This document shows, in pieces, positions 60,078 through 64,000 of a DNA stretch of 64,000 nt (position 1 is its first letter; each line of letters begins with the position of its first letter). The stretch is from an uncultured Chthoniobacterales bacterium (GTDB taxonomy: Bacteria > Verrucomicrobiota > Verrucomicrobiia > Chthoniobacterales > UBA10450): contig CADCTA010000057.1 of assembly GCA_902805675.1 (NCBI GenBank), positions 1 through 64,000 of the forward strand. Reading direction: 5' to 3'. Made by a program: the position numbers and the translations under genes. The notes beneath the pieces were generated by a model that worked only from the letters and a program-made list of their open reading frames with translations, was not told the DNA's origin and did not search any database.

Positions 60078-61484
60078 ATGGCTGCAACAGCATTGAGCGC
60101 TGCGCCGTCTGGCGCGCATGACGAGAAACATCCGAAAGGACTTTACGTCCTCTTCGCGACGGAGATGTGGGAGCGCTTCAGCTACTACTCCATGCTGGCG
60201 ATGTTCACGCTCTATTTGCGTGACACGACCGGGCAGGGGTTCGCCTGGAGCAGTGACAGCGCGACCAAGCTTTACGCGAACTATCTGATGTTCGTGTATG
60301 CCAGCCCGCTGATCGGCGGATGGCTGGCGGATCGGAAGCTCGGCTACCGGCGCGCGGTGATGTTCGGCGGCCTGTTCTTCATGGCCGGGCACCTTTTGCT
60401 CTCGTTCAAATCGATGACCGCCGTGTACGCGGCGCTGACCTGCCTGGTCATTGGTAACGGTCTCTTCAAACCGAACATCTCGGCCATGGTTGGGAATCTC
60501 TATCCAGAGGGCAGCCACCTCAAAGACCGCGCCTACAACATCTTCTACATGGGCATCAACGTCGGCGCCTTTCTCGCGCCGGTCGTCGCCGAGTACGTGC
60601 AGGGCAAATGGGGTTTCCACCCGGCGTTTGCCGTCGCCGCCGCGGGGATGGCCATTTCTGTGTCGATTCTGTGGAAGTTCAAGCATCACATCCTGGCCGC
60701 TGATGACGCGCGGGTCAGCCGACTGACGGCCGCGCATGGAAGTGCGGTCGCAGTGGACGCGCCGCCGGCCAGCGTCAGTCATCAGGATGAAGATCGTGCC
60801 GGACGGCAGGGCACGATGGAATCCGTGCCCGAATGGAAACGGATCGGCGCGCTGATCGTGATCTTCCTCATCGTGATCGTGTTCTGGATGGTCTTCCACC
60901 AGAACGGCTCGACCATGACCTACTGGGCGAACGAGAACACCGACTGGAAGGTCACCGGCATCATCTCAAACGCGATCAATCCGCTGTGGGTGATGATTCT
61001 CACGTTCCCACTTGTCTGGTTCTGGCAATGGCTCGACAGCAAAGGCATGGAGCCTTCCACGCCAGTGAAAATGGCGATCGGGATGTTTCTGACCGGGGCG
61101 GCGTTCTTCGTTCTCTATCTCGGCGCGAAAGTCGGCGAAGGCTCCGTGGCCGGCGAGCTCGTGGGCGATAATCGCTGGGCCTACAAGGTGTCGCCAATGT
61201 GGCTGCTTGGTGCGTACGGCGTCCTGACTTTAGGCGAGCTCATGCTTTCACCGATGGGGCTCTCGTTGGTCTCCAAGGTGGCGCCGATTCGATTCCGCGG
61301 CGTAATGATGGGCGGCTGGTTCATGGCCACTGCGATCGGCAACAAGCTGACGCAAATCGGCGCGCTCTGGGACGATTGGCTGCATTCGTCGTTCTGGTTG
61401 CTGCTGAGCGGTCTCGCCGCGTTCATGGCGATCGTGCTGCTCTTCCTGCTGCGGCCGTTGAAGAAGGCGATGCCCGGCGTCTAG
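60078..61484 (+). CDS. POT/PTR-family proton-dependent oligopeptide transporter
   Basis: A 468-aa major-facilitator protein with about 12-14 helices. The POT signature E-x-x-E-R-F-x-Y-Y is TEMWERFSYYSM (about residues 28-39), and GNGLFKPNISAMVGNLY is the second family motif (F-x-x-N-x-x-x-x-x-x). A long central cytoplasmic loop (about 207-250) contains charged sequence. FHQNGSTMTYWANENTDW (about 275) corresponds to helix 7 residues in peptide transporters. It imports di- and tripeptides with protons. Confidence 0.92.
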   Translation: MAATALSAAPSGAHDEKHPKGLYVLFATEMWERFSYYSMLAMFTLYLRDTTGQGFAWSSDSATKLYANYLMFVYASPLIGGWLADRKLGYRRAVMFGGLFFMAGHLLLSFKSMTAVYAALTCLVIGNGLFKPNISAMVGNLYPEGSHLKDRAYNIFYMGINVGAFLAPVVAEYVQGKWGFHPAFAVAAAGMAISVSILWKFKHHILAADDARVSRLTAAHGSAVAVDAPPASVSHQDEDRAGRQGTMESVPEWKRIGALIVIFLIVIVFWMVFHQNGSTMTYWANENTDWKVTGIISNAINPLWVMILTFPLVWFWQWLDSKGMEPSTPVKMAIGMFLTGAAFFVLYLGAKVGEGSVAGELVGDNRWAYKVSPMWLLGAYGVLTLGELMLSPMGLSLVSKVAPIRFRGVMMGGWFMATAIGNKLTQIGALWDDWLHSSFWLLLSGLAAFMAIVLLFLLRPLKKAMPGV

Positions 61485-61502
61485 CGACGCCGTCCCCGCA
61501 GT

Positions 61503-61611
61503 GGTGGGGACGCCGCGCTGCGGCGTCCGGGGCGCGCTGCTCGCGCAATCGGTTCCGGACGTTCCCTGGACCAGCCACGCCGCTGGGACATCGCAGCGCG
61601 ATGTCCCTACC
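61503..61611. repeat. Palindromic repeat family A, copy 4
   Basis: A 109-bp element bounded by GGTGGGGAC and GTCCCTACC. The left stem is GGACGCCGC (loop GCT); the right is GGACATCGC (loop AGC). It ends 14 bases before the carbonic anhydrase start. Confidence 0.87.
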
Positions 61612-61624
61612 TCCGCGACGTGCT

Positions 61625-62287
61625 ATGGTGCGCGCCGTGGAAAGCCGCACACTCCGTCACCTCTTCGAAAGCAACAGAGCCTGGGCCAACAGCATCCGGG
61701 AGCAGGACCCGGATTTCTTTCTCAAGCTCTCACAGCAGCAATTCCCGGGGTATCTCTGGATCGGCTGCTCCGATAGCCGGGTGCCGGCGAATCAAATCGT
61801 CGGACTGCTTCCAGGTGAACTGTTCGTCCACCGGAACATCGCCAACCTCGTCGTGCACACGGACTTGAACTGCCTGTCGGTCATGCAGTTCGCAGTCGAT
61901 GTGCTGAAGGTGCGGCACATCATCGTTTGCGGACATTACGGCTGCAGCGGTGTGCGCGCGGCCCTGCGCGGTGATCGGATCGGCTTGAGCGACAACTGGC
62001 TCCGGCACCTGCAGGATGTGCGGGACAAACACGCGAGCAGCCTCAAGCAGCTGTGCGACGCCGCGGCGTGCCACGATAAGCTGTGCGAGCTGAACGTCGT
62101 CGAGCAGGTCACGAACGTCTGCGCGACGACGATCGTGCAGGACGCCTGGGATCGCGGCCAGGAGCTGACGATCCACGGCTGGATCTACGGCCTGAGCAAC
62201 GGGCTTTTGCGCAATCTCAACGTGACCGTCGCGGCGACGGATGAGCTCGCGCCGACATACGAAGCGGCGGTGTCCGCTCTCACGTGA
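61625..62287 (+). CDS. can: Beta-class carbonic anhydrase
   Basis: A 220-aa zinc enzyme (CO2 to bicarbonate). Zinc ligands Cys48 and His104/Cys107 lie in WIGCSDSRVPA and VCGHYGCSGV, with the Asp50-Arg52 dyad conserved. HRNIANLVVHTDLNCLSVMQFAVDVL is the typical beta-CA helix region. The length and order match E. coli Can/CynT (about 220). A long open frame runs upstream through a type-A repeat, so the ATG at 61625 is chosen as the start. Confidence 0.94.
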   Translation: MVRAVESRTLRHLFESNRAWANSIREQDPDFFLKLSQQQFPGYLWIGCSDSRVPANQIVGLLPGELFVHRNIANLVVHTDLNCLSVMQFAVDVLKVRHIIVCGHYGCSGVRAALRGDRIGLSDNWLRHLQDVRDKHASSLKQLCDAAACHDKLCELNVVEQVTNVCATTIVQDAWDRGQELTIHGWIYGLSNGLLRNLNVTVAATDELAPTYEAAVSALT

Positions 62288-62339
62288 TCAGGTCGAGGGG
62301 TGTGGACGACGGCCCGCACCACGTTGACGAGACACGACG

Positions 62340-62463
62340 GTCATCCTGAGGCAGGCGCAGCAGGCCGAAGGACCTCACGCAGGATCCTTGGCACATGCAT
62401 GTCTCAGCCATGGACCAAGCACCCTGCGTGAGGTCCCTCGCCGTCTTCGCGCCTCGGGATGAC
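62340..62463. repeat. Palindromic repeat family C, copy 2
   Basis: A 124-bp element with ends GTCATCCTGAG and CTCGGGATGAC and the inner pair GAAGGACCTCACGCAGG / CCCTGCGTGAGGTCC. It occupies the gap between convergent carbonic anhydrase and the SRPBCC gene and probably acts as a 3' hairpin. Confidence 0.85.
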
Positions 62464-62533
62464 CGCGCACCGCGGCAGCGGTTAAGCAGCGTGAGTCGAC
62501 CTTGTGGGGCGATCCAGTATGAGGCTCCGCGCT

Positions 62534-63301
62534 CTACTGCGTCGCGCCGGTGTGCATGCCGCCGTTTTGCCCGGCAACTGCTGCGACCGCTTCGCGCTCG
62601 ATGATCGTCTTAAAGCGCGCGAGATCTTCCTCGAGCTGCTGCTCCGGCGCTTCGCCGAAGAGCTTCGCCACGGCTGCGCCGAGAACACCGGCCGGCGGCT
62701 GATATTGCAGCGACACGCGGACTTCAGTCTGGCCATCACCAGTTGATTCAAAGCGCACCGAGCCGGCATTCTGAACTTCAGCGCCTGGGAGTGACTCCCA
62801 TGCGATGAGTTCGCCTTCGCGATCGGAGAGGATCTGCGCAGTCCACTCGAGATCGGTGCCCATCGGGCCTTTGACGACCCAGGTGGAGCGACGCTCGTCG
62901 ATCTGCGTAACGGACTTCACGTGGTTCATGAACTGCGCGAGATTCTCGAACTTGCGCCAGTAGCGATAAACTTCCTGAGCCGGGCGGCCGACGGTGACAG
63001 ACTTCACGACCTTGATGCCCTTGTTGCCGGGCACGCCGGTCTCGGTGTTCAGCTGGCGCGAGTTCACGCCGAGCGCGGCGTACATTTCGCAATGTCCCGT
63101 GGCTCCGCGCTTGATCAGCGCGCCGCCGAGCAGCGCGAGCAGGACTCCGCCGAGTGAGCGGCGGGAGAGGCCGTAAGCGGCAAGGCCGACACCGGCTGCG
63201 AGCGACCCGATGCGCTCAGGCTGAGGGACGTTGATTTCCATGGCAGCGCGAACGGTGTCGAGTGCCTTGTTGTCTGCGAAAGGTTGTACAGTTAATGCCA
63301 T
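62534..63301 (-). CDS. SRPBCC (cyclase/dehydrase-like) protein with N-terminal membrane region
   Basis: A 255-aa protein. The N-terminal part (about residues 21-75; PERIGSLAAGVGLAAYGLSRRSLGGVLLALLGGALI) is the YgaP-like DUF2892 membrane hairpin. The rest (about 95-235) is a START-like SRPBCC domain, with VKSVTVGRPAQEVYRYWRKFENLAQFMNHV and TEVRVSLQYQPPAG typical of the cyclase/dehydrase group. The tail is AGQNGGMHTG. This two-part architecture is known in bacteria without an assigned role; a lipid or hydrophobic-ligand binding function is possible. An alternative start at 63241 (MEINVPQPERIG) fits the family equally well. Confidence 0.83.
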   Translation of the reverse strand: MALTVQPFADNKALDTVRAAMEINVPQPERIGSLAAGVGLAAYGLSRRSLGGVLLALLGGALIKRGATGHCEMYAALGVNSRQLNTETGVPGNKGIKVVKSVTVGRPAQEVYRYWRKFENLAQFMNHVKSVTQIDERRSTWVVKGPMGTDLEWTAQILSDREGELIAWESLPGAEVQNAGSVRFESTGDGQTEVRVSLQYQPPAGVLGAAVAKLFGEAPEQQLEEDLARFKTIIEREAVAAVAGQNGGMHTGATQ

Positions 63302-63415
63302 AAAAAGTTGCCGTGTGTGCGGTAGTTTCGCGCGCGGTCCGGCATTTGGCTGTGCCGCAATCTCGACACGGGCGCGCGCACCTTGTTACATTCTGCAGCA
63401 GTCGTTCCACTGCTC

Positions 63416-64000
63416 ATGGGCAACAAAGATCCTCGTATTGACGCTTACATCGCGGAGGCAGCTCCGTTCGCACAGCCGATCCTCAAGCACATCCGGAAAA
63501 TCGTGCACGCGGGCTGCCCACAAGTCGAAGAGACGCTGAAGTGGAGCATGCCGCACTTCGACTACAAAGGCGTGCTCTGCGGGATGGCTGCGCACAAGCA
63601 GCACTGCTCGCTCGGCTTCTGGAAAGGCTCGCTCGTTCTCGGTGATGCGGCTGCTGATGAGAAGGCGATGGGGCAATTCGGACGGATCACTGCGATCTCG
63701 GATCTCCCCGCGGAGAAGGTGTTGCTCGGCTATGTGCGCAAGGCCGCCGAGCTGAACGACGCAGGAGTAAAGTCGCCCGACCGAGCGAAGCCGAAGCAAG
63801 CTGCGCCGCCGCTCGACGTTCCGGATTATTTCAGCGCAGCGCTGCGCAAGAACAAGCAGGCGCAGGCGACCTTCGAATCGTTCACTCCGGGCAAGCGGAA
63901 GGATTACGTCGAGTGGGTGACCAGCGCGAAGCGTGAGGAGACGCGCGCTGAGCGACTCGCGACGGCGGTCGAATGGATCGCCGAGGGCAAATCGCGCAAT
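63416..64000 (+). CDS. DUF1801/YdeI-family protein, N-terminal part
   Basis: 195 codons to the window end, still open. A YdhG-like DUF1801 domain (about residues 15-115; ILKHIRKIVHAGCPQVEETLKWSMPHFDYKG...MAAHKQHCSLGF) is followed by an OmdA/YdeI-type segment (PPLDVPDYFSAALRKNKQAQATFESFTPGKRKDYVEWV). Both are small folds frequently joined in bacterial proteins of unknown function, sometimes called iron-chaperone-like. The ATG at 63416 is in the family position. The 114 bases upstream, shared with the divergent SRPBCC gene, hold both promoters. Confidence 0.82.
   Translation, partial: MGNKDPRIDAYIAEAAPFAQPILKHIRKIVHAGCPQVEETLKWSMPHFDYKGVLCGMAAHKQHCSLGFWKGSLVLGDAAADEKAMGQFGRITAISDLPAEKVLLGYVRKAAELNDAGVKSPDRAKPKQAAPPLDVPDYFSAALRKNKQAQATFESFTPGKRKDYVEWVTSAKREETRAERLATAVEWIAEGKSRN

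Noticed and set aside
59403-60899. 498-codon open frame on the - strand across the GNAT and POT genes
   Set aside because: It is antisense to two well-supported genes and runs through a type-A repeat; no domain is recognisable.
1-64000. tRNA, rRNA or CRISPR arrays
   Set aside because: No GGTTCRANNCC T-arm with a matching acceptor stem, no rRNA signatures and no regularly spaced direct repeats were found.

Overview
This GC-rich window, with dense genes and palindromic repeats, looks like the chromosome of a Gram-negative bacterium of the Verrucomicrobiota, probably a soil Chthoniobacterales or Spartobacteria relative. That placement is inference. It rests on the Tol/ExbD-type cluster, a heptose adenylyltransferase (LPS inner core), an ADOP-type permease, a DUF4912 protein and large secreted proteins ending in tandem 'NISTR...GPSL' modules. 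There is no rRNA, tRNA, CRISPR array, prophage or intact IS element.

Layout. 1-246 is the 3' end of an S46 peptidase. 378-7215 (minus) is a phosphate regulon, phoB-phoR-pstC-pstA-pstB-phoU, without pstS; almost every junction carries a palindromic repeat. thyA diverges from it, followed by a decayed DUF3667-like gene and an L,D-transpeptidase. 9596-16604 (minus) is a six-gene envelope operon: two TPR proteins, a TolQ/ExbB-type channel, two ExbD proteins and a TonB-like membrane protein ending in a PA14-like domain. Next come a tail-specific protease, an MBL hydrolase, an AmgK/MurU-like pair (MurNAc recycling), a GNAT enzyme and a two-domain aspartyl protease.

24-29 kb holds three amino-acid transporters. 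30-38 kb holds two very large secreted proteins with C-terminal tandem modules and two small lipoproteins. 39-48 kb (DAG kinase, hldE-type nucleotidyltransferase, purN, gpsA, plsY, mnmG, cdd, VTT protein, homocysteine methyltransferase/MTHFR) is a housekeeping block. It has two identical parS-like 16-mers, one inside mnmG and one just upstream, suggesting the ParB-loading, origin-proximal part of the chromosome.

48-58 kb holds an ADOP permease, two small envelope proteins and a tandem duplication of [secreted Asp-box protein + MmcQ/YjbR gene + 5' end of threonine synthase], in which the first copy has decayed. The rest is threonine synthase, GNAT, a POT peptide transporter, beta-carbonic anhydrase, an SRPBCC membrane protein and a partial DUF1801/YdeI protein.

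The most unusual signals are: (1) four secreted proteins sharing a tandem C-terminal module that may be a sorting or surface domain; (2) a 9-mer, GCCTAACRA, present 11 times on the + strand and once on the - strand, independent of gene direction; (3) four copies of a ~110-bp element with two hairpins whose stems change in a compensatory way, plus several other palindromic families, one forming the start of a coding region; (4) the ExbBD/PA14/TPR operon; (5) the two parS sites.
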